A stretch of 64,000 bases of DNA from Salinisphaera sp. T31B1 (GTDB lineage Bacteria > Pseudomonadota > Gammaproteobacteria > Nevskiales > Salinisphaeraceae). This document shows positions 54,784 to 63,705 of the stretch, one piece after another. The translations under genes were made by a program, and so were the position numbers. Position 1 is the stretch's first letter. Each line of letters begins with the position of its first letter. The stretch lies in assembly GCF_040361275.1 (NCBI RefSeq), contig NZ_APNH01000002.1, positions 806,001-870,000 on the forward strand, in the 5' to 3' direction. The notes under the pieces are model-generated. The model was not told where the DNA came from and made no database searches. It saw nothing but the letters and a program-made list of their open reading frames with translations.

Positions 54784-56124
54784 ATGAGTGCGCCGCGCGA
54801 ACACTGGGGCAGCCGCCTGGGCTTCATCATGGCCGCAGCCGGTTCGGCCGTCGGTCTGGGTAATATCTGGAAGTTTCCTTACATGACCGGCGAAAACGGC
54901 GGTGGCGCCTTCCTGATCATCTATCTCGGTTGTATCGCCGTGTTCGGTCTGTCGCTCGTACTCGCCGAGCTGCTGATCGGGCGTAGCGCACAACGCAACC
55001 CCGTGGCCGCATTTCGCCATGTTGCAGGCCGCGGGTGGCCGGCGGTAGGCGCCATGGGCATCGTTACGGCGTTCGTCATCCTGTCGTTCTATGTCGTGGT
55101 GGCCGGCTGGACCATTGCCTACATGCTGTTCTCGGTGAACGGGTCGTTATCCAACCCCGACGCCGATGCGCTGAACGCTGTTTTCGATCACCTGACGGCC
55201 GGTACTTGGGAGCCAATCGCCTACGCGGCCCTGTTCACTGCGCTGACGGCCGGCGTGGTCATCGGCGGCGTCGGCCAGGGTATCGAGCGCGCCTCGAAGA
55301 TACTCATGCCGCTTTTATTCTTGATACTGATCGCGCTGGTCGTGCGGGCGCTGACCCTGCCCGGTGCCGCCGCCGGACTCGAATTTTTCCTCATTCCAGA
55401 TTTCAGCAAGGTGACGGGGGCGACCTTCACTGCCGCCATCGGACAGGCATTCTTCTCGCTGTCACTGGGCATGGGGGCGATGCTCACCTATGGCTCCTAC
55501 ATGCCTCGTGAGCGCAATCTGCCCACCGATGCCCTTGCAGTGGTCTCGCTGGATACCCTGATCGCGGTACTTGCCGGGCTGATGGTGATACCGGCAATGT
55601 TCGCCGCCGGCATGACCCCGGGCGAAGGCGGCGCCGGCACCACGTTCAAGGTACTGCCGGCCGTGTTCGACGCCATGCCCGGCGGCATGTGGTTTGCGCT
55701 GGGTTTCTTCCTGCTCCTGGCGGTCGCCGCGCTGACGTCGTCGGTATCGCTGCTGGAGACAGTGGTCTGCTATTTCGTGGACGAACATGCCGTCAGCCGA
55801 CGCAAGGCGACCGCATATAGCGCCGTGGCGGTGTTCGCGCTGTCTCTGCCGGCGGCCCTGTCGTTCGGCCTGATGGCCGATACAAAGCTCTTCGGCATGA
55901 CGTTCTTCGCGCTAATGGACTATCTCTCGAGTTCGATCACCCTGCCGCTGGGCGGACTGCTGACCGCGCTATGCGTGGGCTGGGTCATGGGCCCGCGGGC
56001 AATCGACGCATTGTCCAATCAGGGCCGTATCCATGCGCCGTGGGCGCCCGTATGGCTGTTCATACTTCGGTTCGTGGCACCGCTGGGCATCGGCTGGATA
56101 CTGCTCCAGGGACTGTTCAGCTGA
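54784..56124 (+). CDS. Sodium-dependent transporter, NSS/SNF family
   Basis: This 446-residue inner-membrane transporter probably imports an amino acid or similar solute with sodium. It starts with the family signature GSRLGFIMAAAGSAVGLGNI followed by WKFPYMTGENGGGAFLIIYL, which forms the substrate and sodium sites of LeuT-type proteins. About 11-12 membrane segments follow, and FFSLSLGMGAMLTYGSYMPR is a conserved later block. Unlike LeuT it has a short C-terminus, as in many bacterial members. ATG 54784. It is 57 bases before the AGCS gene in the same direction, a pair of sodium-coupled amino-acid carriers. Exact substrate unknown. Confidence 0.92.
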   Translation: MSAPREHWGSRLGFIMAAAGSAVGLGNIWKFPYMTGENGGGAFLIIYLGCIAVFGLSLVLAELLIGRSAQRNPVAAFRHVAGRGWPAVGAMGIVTAFVILSFYVVVAGWTIAYMLFSVNGSLSNPDADALNAVFDHLTAGTWEPIAYAALFTALTAGVVIGGVGQGIERASKILMPLLFLILIALVVRALTLPGAAAGLEFFLIPDFSKVTGATFTAAIGQAFFSLSLGMGAMLTYGSYMPRERNLPTDALAVVSLDTLIAVLAGLMVIPAMFAAGMTPGEGGAGTTFKVLPAVFDAMPGGMWFALGFFLLLAVAALTSSVSLLETVVCYFVDEHAVSRRKATAYSAVAVFALSLPAALSFGLMADTKLFGMTFFALMDYLSSSITLPLGGLLTALCVGWVMGPRAIDALSNQGRIHAPWAPVWLFILRFVAPLGIGWILLQGLFS

Positions 56125-56181
56125 AACAACTCGCGGGTCATGGTGGCCCGCTCAATCAAGGGACTAAGGGGAACAACGCTC

Positions 56182-57522
56182 ATGGAAACGCTATCGAACG
56201 CGCTGAGCACGCTCAGCGGCTGGGTCTGGGGCCCGGTCATGCTCATCCTTCTGCTGGGCACCGGTATCTATCTGACCATCGGCCTGAAAGGTATCCCGCA
56301 GCGCAAGCTGTTCTACGGCTTCTCGATGATGTTCGCCGGGCGCAAACAGACCACCGAGCCCGGCGATATCACCCCCTTCCAGGCTCTGGCAACCGCTCTC
56401 GCGGCCACCGTCGGTACCGGCAATATCGCGGGCGTGGCCACGGCGATCCACCTGGGCGGCCCGGGCGCCATCTTCTGGATGTGGGTCACCGCCATCGTCG
56501 GCATGGCCACGAAATACGGCGAAGCCGTGCTTGCGGTCAAGTATCGCGAAACCAACCGTGACGGCGCCTATGTAGGCGGGCCGATGTACTACATCCGCAA
56601 CGGCCTCGGCGCGAACTGGAAATGGCTGGCCTTCGCGTTCGCGCTGTTCGCCACCGTGGCGGCGTTCGGTATCGGCAACACCGTACAGTCCAACTCCGTG
56701 TCGCAGGTGTTCGACGAAACTCTGTCGATACCGCGCTGGCTGACCGGGCTGGTCATGGCCGCCGCCGTGTTCGCGGTGATCATCGGCGGCGTCAAACGGC
56801 TGGCCAATGTTACCGACAAGCTCGTGCCGGTCATGGCCATCATCTATGTGCTCGGCGCCCTGCTCGTGCTGATTCTCAACGCCGGCGAAGTGCCCGGTGC
56901 CATCGCCCTGATCTTCTCCGATGCCTTCACCGGCACGGCCGCTACCGGCGGTTTCGCGGGCGCCGGCATCATCATGGCGATACGTTTCGGTGTGGCACGC
57001 GGCATTTTCTCCAACGAGGCCGGCCTGGGGAGCGCGCCCATCGCGCATGCGGCCGCTCGTACCGACAGTCCGGTACGCCAGGGCGTGGTCGCCATGCTCG
57101 GCACCTTCATCGACACGATCATCGTCTGCACCATGACCGCACTGGTCATTATCGCCACGGGTGCGTGGTCGTCGGGTACGACCGGCGCACAGCTGTCGGC
57201 CGAGGCCTTCACCACCGGCATGCCCGGGCCGGGCGGCTGGATCGTGAGCTTCGGTCTCGTGATCTTCGCCTTCTCGACCATGCTGGCCTGGAGCTACTAC
57301 GGCGAGCGCACAGCCGAGTATCTGTTCGGAACCGGTGTCGTGATGCCGTACCGGATCCTTTGGGTGATCGCCGTGTTCGTGGGCGCGATCGCCCAACTGG
57401 ATTTCGTCTGGCTGGTAGCAGACGTGATGAACGCCATGATGGCGATCCCGAACCTGGTCGCGCTGATCCTGCTGGCGCCGGTCGTGTTCAAGCTCACTCG
57501 AGCCTATTTCAACCCGTCCTGA
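56182..57522 (+). CDS. Sodium:alanine/glycine symporter, AGCS family
   Basis: This 446-residue inner-membrane carrier imports alanine or glycine with sodium in its family. The signature NIAGVATAIHLGGPGAIFWM lies near residue 90, and GIFSNEAGLGSAPIAHAAAR is the second conserved block; about 11 membrane segments are expected. I chose ATG 56182 with AAGGGGA upstream. An in-frame start 42 bases earlier is possible, but the extra residues are unlike the family. A clear hairpin at 57548-57579 follows. Substrate is inferred from the family only. Confidence 0.92.
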   Translation: METLSNALSTLSGWVWGPVMLILLLGTGIYLTIGLKGIPQRKLFYGFSMMFAGRKQTTEPGDITPFQALATALAATVGTGNIAGVATAIHLGGPGAIFWMWVTAIVGMATKYGEAVLAVKYRETNRDGAYVGGPMYYIRNGLGANWKWLAFAFALFATVAAFGIGNTVQSNSVSQVFDETLSIPRWLTGLVMAAAVFAVIIGGVKRLANVTDKLVPVMAIIYVLGALLVLILNAGEVPGAIALIFSDAFTGTAATGGFAGAGIIMAIRFGVARGIFSNEAGLGSAPIAHAAARTDSPVRQGVVAMLGTFIDTIIVCTMTALVIIATGAWSSGTTGAQLSAEAFTTGMPGPGGWIVSFGLVIFAFSTMLAWSYYGERTAEYLFGTGVVMPYRILWVIAVFVGAIAQLDFVWLVADVMNAMMAIPNLVALILLAPVVFKLTRAYFNPS

Positions 57523-57547
57523 ACCCTGTCAGGCTGGCGCGAACTCG

Positions 57548-57584
57548 GACGGGATGCAGCCCGCTGGTTGCATCCCGTCTTATT
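57548..57584 (+). terminator. Terminator after the AGCS symporter gene
   Basis: GACGGGATGCA pairs perfectly with TGCATCCCGTC (11 bp) around a 10-base loop, followed by TTATT. The T tract is short, so termination may be partial. It starts 26 bases past the stop. Confidence 0.75.
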
Positions 57585-57628
57585 GCCCCTACGTATCGCA
57601 TTCCGCGACACGATAGCGAGATGACATC

Positions 57629-58630
57629 ATGAGTTCCCGCCACGCGCCGCGCCCGATCGGGGTGCTGTTCACCAATCTCGGCACGCCCGACGACACGTCG
57701 GTATCGGCGGTACGCCGCTATCTCGCGGAATTTCTAAGTGATCGGCGCGTGGTCGATCTCAACCGCGCGTTGTGGCTGCCGATCCTCTACGGTGTGATCC
57801 TCACGTTTCGACCAAAGAATTCGGCCGAGGGCTACCGCTCGGTCTGGATGGACGAGGGCTCGCCGCTCATGGTCTATGCCCGGCGCCAGGTCGATGCGAT
57901 CCAGAAACGGCTGGACGCCGACGTTTCGACGCCGGTTCATGTGGCACTGGCGATGCGCTATGGCAACCCGTCGATTGAGGCCGGCCTGCGTGAACTGGAT
58001 GCAGCGGGCTGCAAGCAGGTGCTGGTGCTGCCGGCCTATCCGCAGTACTCGGCCACCACGGTGGCCACCACCTTCGACAAGGTCGGTGAAGTGCTGGCCG
58101 ACTGGCCGGAGCCGCCACAGCTGCGACAGATCAATCGCTATCACGATCATCCGGCCTATATCCAAGCGCTGGCCCAGTCCGTACGCGAACACTGGCAGCA
58201 GCATGGCCGCGGTGAAAAGCTGGTGATGTCGTTTCACGGCATTCCCAAGCGCTATGTCAAACAGGGCGATCCCTATCCGCGCGATTGTGGAGTGACCGCG
58301 CAGCTGCTGGCCAGCGAGCTAGGGCTGGGGCGCAACGACTACAAAGTGTGTTTTCAAAGTCGCTTCGGACGCGAGCCCTGGTTGCAGCCCTATCTCGACG
58401 AGACGATGAAGGCCTGGGGCAAGGCCGGCATGAAGCGCGTCGATGTCATGTGCCCGGGGTTTTCGGCGGACTGTCTGGAAACACTGGAAGAGATCCGCGA
58501 GGAAAACCGCGAGTATTTCGAAAACGCGGGCGGCGGAGAGCTGCGCTATATCCCGGCGCTCAACGCGCGCGAAGATCATATCGAGATGTTCACCCAGCTG
58601 ATCCAGCGCGAACTCGCCGGCTGGCTGTAA
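57629..58630 (+). CDS. hemH: Ferrochelatase
   Basis: Ferrochelatase inserts ferrous iron into protoporphyrin IX, the last step of haem synthesis. The protein has 333 residues. It begins GVLFTNLGTPDDTSVSAVRR; VMSFHGIPKRYVKQGDPYPR contains the metal-binding His, and VMCPGFSADCLETLEEIREE contains the conserved Glu pair near the C-terminus. ATG 57629. The gene lies 43 bases before sohB in the same direction and may share its transcript. Confidence 0.96.
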   Translation: MSSRHAPRPIGVLFTNLGTPDDTSVSAVRRYLAEFLSDRRVVDLNRALWLPILYGVILTFRPKNSAEGYRSVWMDEGSPLMVYARRQVDAIQKRLDADVSTPVHVALAMRYGNPSIEAGLRELDAAGCKQVLVLPAYPQYSATTVATTFDKVGEVLADWPEPPQLRQINRYHDHPAYIQALAQSVREHWQQHGRGEKLVMSFHGIPKRYVKQGDPYPRDCGVTAQLLASELGLGRNDYKVCFQSRFGREPWLQPYLDETMKAWGKAGMKRVDVMCPGFSADCLETLEEIREENREYFENAGGGELRYIPALNAREDHIEMFTQLIQRELAGWL

Positions 58631-58673
58631 GCACACACCGACCCCGCCCGCCTGAGCAACCGAGACACTGTCC

Positions 58674-59735
58674 ATGGAGCTGATCGCCGATTTCGCCGTC
58701 AACTACGGCCTGTTTCTAGCCAAGGCCGCTACGGTGGTGATTGCCATCGGGCTGTGCGTCACCTGGATCGTATCGGCCCTCGCCCAGGCGCGGGCCGCTC
58801 GCCAGGGCGAGTCGCTACAGGTCAACCACGTGAACGAGCGGCTCGATCGCATGGCCGATACGCTCAGCCATGCACTGCTCAACGACACCGAGCGCAAGGC
58901 GCGGTCCAAACGTCGAAAGGTCGAGGCGAAGCAGAAGGCCAAGGCGGAAAAACTCGGTAAACGGCATGAGTCGCGCCGATTGTTCGTACTGGATTTCGAC
59001 GGCGATATCCGCGCCAGCGCGGTGGAATCGCTACGTGAGGCGATCACCGCCGTCCTTCAGGTCGTCGAGGCCGAAGATGAAGTCCTGCTGCGGCTGGAAT
59101 CCGCGGGCGGCATGGTACATAGCTATGGTCTGGCCGCCTCGCAGCTGGCCCGCCTACGCGATGCGGGCGTACGCCTGACAATAAGCGTCGACCGGCTTGC
59201 CGCCAGTGGCGGCTACATGATGGCCTGCGTGGGCGAGCGGATCGTCGCCGCGCCCTTTGCGATCATCGGCTCGATCGGAGTGGTTGCTCAGATCCCCAAC
59301 TTCAACCGCCTGCTCAAGGACAAGCAGATCGATTTCGAACTGCATACGGCCGGCGATCACAAGCGCACCTTGACCGTCTTCGGCGAGAATACCGACGAGG
59401 GCCGGGCAAAGTTCCGCGAGGAGCTGGAGCAGACGCACGGCCTGTTCAAGGATTTCGTTCAGCGATATCGACCGACGCTGGATATCGACCGGGTGGCCAC
59501 TGGCGAACACTGGTACGGCACCCGGGCGCTCGAACTGGAGCTGGTCGACGAACTCGCCACCAGCGATGACTTGATGCTCGCTGCGGCTCGGGACGGTCGC
59601 GATGTATTCACCCTCGAGGTTCAGACCCGGCGCAGCCTGCTCAGCCGACTGACCCATCAATCTCGCCTGGCCGTGCACCGGGGGCTGGTCGACAGCGGTC
59701 TGGCGAGAGTGGTGCATCGCTCGCACGAGGCATGA
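58674..59735 (+). CDS. sohB: Inner-membrane peptidase SohB
   Basis: This 353-residue S49-family serine protease is anchored in the inner membrane with its catalytic domain in the periplasm. One membrane segment lies at about 13-37, then a basic Lys/Arg-rich linker, typical of SohB, runs to about 100. The serine nucleophile is in VDRLAASGGYMMACVGERIV, and the general-base Lys in HTAGDHKRTLTVFGEN. It is likely involved in degrading signal-peptide remnants or misfolded exported proteins. ATG 58674. hemH precedes it and a DegP/DegQ protease gene follows in the same direction. Confidence 0.93.
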   Translation: MELIADFAVNYGLFLAKAATVVIAIGLCVTWIVSALAQARAARQGESLQVNHVNERLDRMADTLSHALLNDTERKARSKRRKVEAKQKAKAEKLGKRHESRRLFVLDFDGDIRASAVESLREAITAVLQVVEAEDEVLLRLESAGGMVHSYGLAASQLARLRDAGVRLTISVDRLAASGGYMMACVGERIVAAPFAIIGSIGVVAQIPNFNRLLKDKQIDFELHTAGDHKRTLTVFGENTDEGRAKFREELEQTHGLFKDFVQRYRPTLDIDRVATGEHWYGTRALELELVDELATSDDLMLAAARDGRDVFTLEVQTRRSLLSRLTHQSRLAVHRGLVDSGLARVVHRSHEA

Positions 59736-59872
59736 GCCACATGCGCCCAGGGGCTTCATCGGGGCATAGCTGCCAGATGCAATGAAACTCGCGGCAGGGT
59801 TGACGGTCTGACACCACGGGACGACCCGGGGATTGCCGGTCGTATGGTCACCACGCCAACGAGTACGAATCT

Positions 59873-61291
59873 ATGAGGACACATGCTTCAACGCGCCTGC
59901 AGGCGTTCATTCTTCTTGTTTTTCTGATGCTGGCCGGCGCCAGCGCTCAGGCCACAGTGCCCAGCGGCATGCTGGCCGGCGACAATCCGTCGCTCGCGCC
60001 GATGCTGGACAAGGCCCTGCCCGCGGTCGTGAACGTCGTGGTCACCGGCAAGCCGCAGCAGATGCCGGATAACCCGTTGTTCAACGACCCGTTCTTTCGC
60101 CGCTTCTTCGATATGCCCGACCAGCAGAAGCGTCAACAGGCGCCGAGCCAGCCGACCGCGACCGGCTCGGGCGTGATCGTCAACGCCGACAAGGGCGTGG
60201 TGATCACCAACCACCACGTGGTCAAGGACGCCGAGAAGATCGTGGTCCGGCTCAACGACAACCGTGAATACGATGCCAAGGTCATCGGCGACGATCCGGA
60301 AACCGATATCGCCGTGCTCAAGATCGACGCGGGCAACGACAAGCTCACCCAGCTGCCGATCGCCGACTCCGACAACCTGCGCGTAGGCGATTTCGTGGTG
60401 GCCATCGGCAATCCGTTCGGGCTGCGCCAGACGGTGACCTCGGGCATCGTCAGCGGTCTGGGCCGCCATGGCCTGGGCAATCGCTACGAGGACTTCATTC
60501 AGACCGACGCCTCGATCAACCCGGGTAACTCCGGTGGCGCGCTGGTCAATCTAGACGGCGAGCTGGTCGGCATCAACAGCGCCATCCTGTCGCGCACGGG
60601 CGGCAATATCGGCATCGGCTTCGCGATTCCCAGCAATCTGGTGAACACGGTCTACAAGCAGATCTCCAAGTACGGCGAGGTCAAGCGCGGGCGGCTTGGT
60701 GTAGTCGGCCAGGACCTGACGAGCGACCTGGCCAAGGCGTTCGATCTGGATATCAATCAAGGCGTCGTCGTAGCGCAAGTCATGCCGGATTCGCCGGCCG
60801 AAAAGGCCGGGCTCAAGGAGCGCGACGTGATCACTCAGGTCAACGGCAAACCGATCAACGACTTCTCCGAGCTGGCCAATGCAATCGGGCTGAAATCGCC
60901 GGGCGAGAAAGTCAAGATCACGATTTTGCGTAACGGCAAGCAGCAACAGGTCGAGGCCACGCTCGCCAACGCCGAGGACGTCGCCTCGGCCGACTCGGCC
61001 GGCGGCAACGCGGGGGGCGATCTGGCCAAAGGGCTGGCCGGGGCGAGCTTCGGCCCCATCGGCGACGACAATCCGCTGGCCGGCGAAGTCGAAGGCATCG
61101 CCGTGACCGATATCCAGCCCGGCAGCCCGGCGGCACGTGCCGGTTTGCAGCCCGGTGATGTGATCACCTCCATCAACCGCCAGCCGATCACCGATGTATC
61201 GCAGTTATCGGAGCTGGCAGGCCCTGATACCAAGCAGCTGCTGCTGCACGTCAGACGCGGACGCGGCGCGCTGTTCCTGCTCATCCGCTGA
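59873..61291 (+). CDS. Periplasmic serine protease, DegP/DegQ type
   Basis: This 472-residue HtrA-family protease and chaperone removes misfolded envelope proteins. A Sec signal runs to about residue 27 (AGASAQA). The catalytic triad is His115 (ITNHHVV), Asp145 (ETDIAVL) and Ser220 (NPGNSGGALVN). Two PDZ domains follow, around 265-355 and 385-465, each containing a GxxxxDVIT-type loop (KERDVITQVNGK; PGDVITSINRQP). The long loop before the protease domain (PLFNDPFFRRFFDMPD) is typical of DegQ/MucD proteins. DegP and DegQ cannot be separated by eye. ATG 59873; a terminator follows at 61317. Confidence 0.94.
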   Translation: MRTHASTRLQAFILLVFLMLAGASAQATVPSGMLAGDNPSLAPMLDKALPAVVNVVVTGKPQQMPDNPLFNDPFFRRFFDMPDQQKRQQAPSQPTATGSGVIVNADKGVVITNHHVVKDAEKIVVRLNDNREYDAKVIGDDPETDIAVLKIDAGNDKLTQLPIADSDNLRVGDFVVAIGNPFGLRQTVTSGIVSGLGRHGLGNRYEDFIQTDASINPGNSGGALVNLDGELVGINSAILSRTGGNIGIGFAIPSNLVNTVYKQISKYGEVKRGRLGVVGQDLTSDLAKAFDLDINQGVVVAQVMPDSPAEKAGLKERDVITQVNGKPINDFSELANAIGLKSPGEKVKITILRNGKQQQVEATLANAEDVASADSAGGNAGGDLAKGLAGASFGPIGDDNPLAGEVEGIAVTDIQPGSPAARAGLQPGDVITSINRQPITDVSQLSELAGPDTKQLLLHVRRGRGALFLLIR

Positions 61292-61316
61292 TCGTCCGAT
61301 CTCGGGATCGGCATCG

Positions 61317-61347
61317 GGCCTGGCGTCCTCGGACGCCGGGCCTTTTT
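61317..61347 (+). terminator. Terminator of the DegP/DegQ gene
   Basis: GGCC-T-GGCGTCC pairs with GGACGCC-G-GGCC with one mismatch, around a 2-base loop, and ends in five T. It begins 25 bases after the stop. Confidence 0.88.
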
Positions 61348-61459
61348 GCTGCAATCATCCGGCATCGCGGCCGCAGGTCACGGCCTGTTTCAACCGGCCG
61401 CGACCTGCGGCTATACTCATTCAGGCGGTGCCGCAGCCAGCGGCGCCCATGGAGCGTTC

Positions 61460-61657
61460 ATGAGCCAGTTCGATATCGGGCAATTCGAAGACAGCGTCGA
61501 TACGCTGCTCAGAGCCCACCAGCGGCTGTTGGCCGACTACCGCGCCCTGCGCGAGGCACTCGAAGCCGAGCAGCAGCGCACTCGCGAGACGCGCGAACGA
61601 CTCAACGGTGTGATCGAGCGTATCAAGGCGCTCGAAACCGAAGCCGATAACGTCTGA
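61460..61657 (+). CDS. Small coiled-coil protein (TIGR02449-like)
   Basis: This 65-residue protein is almost entirely a predicted coiled coil (LLRAHQRLLADYRALREALE, then TRETRERLNGVIERIKALE). It belongs to a small family found just upstream of zapA in many gammaproteobacteria and resembles ZapB in size and shape. That suggests a role at the division ring, but this is unproven. ATG 61460 has GGAG a few bases upstream. It lies 37 bases before zapA in the same direction. Confidence 0.85.
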   Translation: MSQFDIGQFEDSVDTLLRAHQRLLADYRALREALEAEQQRTRETRERLNGVIERIKALETEADNV

Positions 61658-61694
61658 TCGGCCCCCCAATTCTTCCACGCGCGACAGAGAGACC

Positions 61695-62024
61695 ATGCCT
61701 CCAGAAAAAAAACAGACCGCGCTGACGATTCGTATTCTGGGCCGGGATTATTCGGTCGCCTGCCCGGACGGTGAACGCGAAACTCTGTTGAACTCCGCCG
61801 AGTATCTTTCGCGCCGCATGCAGGCGATCCAGCGACAGGGAAAGACATTGGGCATCGAGCGCATCGCCGTCATGGCCGCGCTCAATATGGCCCGCGACCT
61901 GATCGCCGCCGAGCGCCGGCTGGAAGCACGCAACGCGCCCGCGTCAGACTCGCCACGCGATCTCGACGAACGTCTCACCCAACTGCAACTGCGCATCGAC
62001 ACCGCGCTTGATGAGCAGCCCTGA
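61695..62024 (+). CDS. zapA: Cell division protein ZapA
   Basis: ZapA binds and bundles FtsZ filaments at mid-cell. The protein has 109 residues, normal for the family: ALTIRILGRDYSVACPDGER at the N-terminus, LLNSAEYLSRRMQAIQRQGK, then VMAALNMARDLIAAERRLEA leading into a C-terminal coiled coil. ATG 61695. The order small coiled-coil protein, zapA, 6S RNA, fau is a widely conserved gammaproteobacterial arrangement. The 6S RNA promoter overlaps the end of this gene. Confidence 0.94.
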   Translation: MPPEKKQTALTIRILGRDYSVACPDGERETLLNSAEYLSRRMQAIQRQGKTLGIERIAVMAALNMARDLIAAERRLEARNAPASDSPRDLDERLTQLQLRIDTALDEQP

Positions 62025-62037
62025 GCACGCGTATTAT
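62008..62037 (+). promoter_or_regulatory. Probable promoter of 6S RNA
   Basis: TTGATG at 62008-62013 and TATTAT at 62032-62037 are separated by 18 bases and match the sigma-70 boxes at four and five of six positions. Transcription would begin near 62043, the predicted 5' end of 6S RNA. The -35 element lies inside the end of zapA. Confidence 0.55.
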
Positions 62038-62042
62038 CGAGT

Positions 62043-62234
62043 GGCCGACACTCCTGCGGTGTTCGACGACCTCCCGGTTCCCCTTGAGCCTAATTACCTA
62101 AACCGGGGTGGAAAACGTCGCAGGTGAGTACGCCCGCCTCGCTGCGGGAAACCTAATGCGGCGTGGAACGCCCCACTTGAGCGTCTGTCTCAAGGATAGT
62201 GGACGGTCGACGGCACAGGCGGGAGTGGCGGTCC
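62043..62234 (+). ncRNA. ssrS: 6S RNA
   Basis: 6S RNA binds sigma-70 RNA polymerase by mimicking an open promoter and lowers transcription in stationary phase. The evidence is position and structure: it lies between zapA and fau, and the ends pair as a closing stem (GGCCGACACTCC with GGGAGTGGCGGTCC, allowing G-U). Inside are CCCCTTGAGCC, like the E. coli CCCCUGAGCC block, and ACTTGAGCGTCTGTCTCAAG, like the conserved 3' hairpin. The length of about 190 is right. The ends are approximate. A terminator-like hairpin follows at 62257-62278. Confidence 0.85.
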
Positions 62235-62256
62235 TTATTTGCCAGCATTTCAACGC

Positions 62257-62278
62257 ACACGCCTCGGCGTGTTTTTTT
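62257..62278 (+). terminator. Terminator after 6S RNA
   Basis: ACACGCC pairs with GGCGTGT around a 2-base turn, followed by seven T. It lies between 6S RNA and the fau start at 62293. In other gammaproteobacteria 6S precursor and fau can be co-transcribed, so read-through is possible. Confidence 0.8.
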
Positions 62279-62292
62279 ATGCGCAGGTTTAC

Positions 62293-62892
62293 GTGAGTGA
62301 TCCGGCCGATCAACGCCGCTGTGCGCTTGCCGCACGGCGCCGGCTCACCCCCGCCGTTCGACGGCGGTTCAGCCACCGTGCCTGTACCCGACTGTCCCGG
62401 CTGGCGGTATTCCGTCGTGCGCGGCGGATCGGCCTGTATTGGCCGTTGTCTAGCGAAATCGATCCTCGCCCCCTGCTGGCCGCATGCCGGGCCGAACAAC
62501 GTGTGTATCTGCCGCGCGTGCAGGCACATCACCTGCGTTTTGTAGCGATCACCGGCCCCGACTTTCCCAGTCGTAACAGCTCGTTGGGCGTACGGGAGCC
62601 GCGCGGCGGACGTAGCGTGGCCGTCCACACCCTCGACCTGCTGATCATGCCGCTGGCCGCATTCGATGCCCGAGCCCACCGGATCGGGCTGGGCGGCGGA
62701 TTCTACGACCGCACACTGTCCGGGTATCGCCAACGTCCATATGCCTGTCCACAGCTGGTGGGCTTGGCCTATGACGTGCAGCGGGTCGACGCCATACGGC
62801 CGAAGCCCTGGGACGTCAGCCTCGATATGGTCGTCAGCGAACGCGCCGTCTATCCAGGTTATCGCCGAGTTGACGGGCCTGGGCTGTATTGA
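62293..62892 (+). CDS. fau: 5-formyltetrahydrofolate cyclo-ligase
   Basis: This enzyme uses ATP to turn 5-formyl-tetrahydrofolate into 5,10-methenyl-tetrahydrofolate, returning it to the one-carbon pool. The 199-residue length is normal. Signatures are IGLYWPLSSEIDPRPLL in the middle, and the substrate and ATP loop RIGLGGGFYDRTLSGYR followed by DVQRVDAIRPKPWDVSLDMV. I chose GTG 62293 because CAGG lies upstream and the N-terminus then matches the family. An earlier ATG at 62239 would fall inside the terminator hairpin. It sits directly after 6S RNA, as in E. coli. Confidence 0.93.
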   Translation: MSDPADQRRCALAARRRLTPAVRRRFSHRACTRLSRLAVFRRARRIGLYWPLSSEIDPRPLLAACRAEQRVYLPRVQAHHLRFVAITGPDFPSRNSSLGVREPRGGRSVAVHTLDLLIMPLAAFDARAHRIGLGGGFYDRTLSGYRQRPYACPQLVGLAYDVQRVDAIRPKPWDVSLDMVVSERAVYPGYRRVDGPGLY

Positions 62893-63088
62893 AAGAACAT
62901 ATAGCGCGACCCGTCCATATGGCGTCCGGCGCTGGCCCCGGCACTCGCCATACGTGCTCGACGTCCGGCCACTCCGCGCCTTGCAAAGACCACGGCGGCG
63001 CCGTTGGGCGCAGCGTTGGACAGCTCTGGACCCGGAGCCAGTGTCGGCTAGAATGGCGGTCGTTTGAAAGCATATTAAGGATCGCCGC

Positions 63089-63565
63089 ATGCGCTACTGG
63101 CTGATGAAATCCGAGCCCGACGAGTTCAGCATTCAGGATCTGCAGGAACGCGCCGAGCAGACCGAGGGCTGGGACGGGGTGCGTAACTATCAGGCCCGCA
63201 ATTTCATGCGCGACGACATGTCGGAAGGCGATCTGGCGCTGTTCTATCATTCCAACACCAAGGTGCCGGGGGTGGCTGGAATCATGCGTATTTCGCGTGC
63301 CGGCTATCCGGACGATACGGCGTTCGACCCGAATGATCCGCACTACGATCCGAAATCGGACCCGGCCAACCCGCGCTGGTACCGCGTCGACGTTACATTC
63401 GAACGTGAACTCGATCGGCTCGTCCCGCTGGCTGAAATCAAGGATCACGCCGACGCGCTGGAGGGCTTCCCCTTGGTGCGCAAGGGCAACCGTCTGTCGG
63501 TGATGCCGGTCGACAAGCGGCACTGGGACTTCATTCTCGAGCTGGAGAAAAAACCGGCCGAGTGA
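63089..63565 (+). CDS. EVE-domain protein
   Basis: This 158-residue single-domain protein of the EVE/PUA-like superfamily probably binds modified nucleic-acid bases. It begins MRYWLMKSEPDEFSIQDLQE and contains WDGVRNYQARNFMRDDMSEG and LALFYHSNTKVPGVAGIMRI, the typical binding-pocket segments. It then ends PLVRKGNRLSVMPVDKRHW. It is probably cytoplasmic. The exact role in the cell is not established for housekeeping members like this one. ATG 63089; about 200 non-coding bases separate it from fau. Confidence 0.92.
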   Translation: MRYWLMKSEPDEFSIQDLQERAEQTEGWDGVRNYQARNFMRDDMSEGDLALFYHSNTKVPGVAGIMRISRAGYPDDTAFDPNDPHYDPKSDPANPRWYRVDVTFERELDRLVPLAEIKDHADALEGFPLVRKGNRLSVMPVDKRHWDFILELEKKPAE

Positions 63566-63705
63566 ATTCGCCTGCCCCCTCGATGCGCGCCGCTTTCCGG
63601 CGGCATATCGCCGCTGATCGACGCCCTGCCGCCCGTTAGGCGGACAATGACAACACGATGTACCGCATCAAGCCCGGCTGTTGCAGGGGGGACGCGTGGC
63701 TATAA

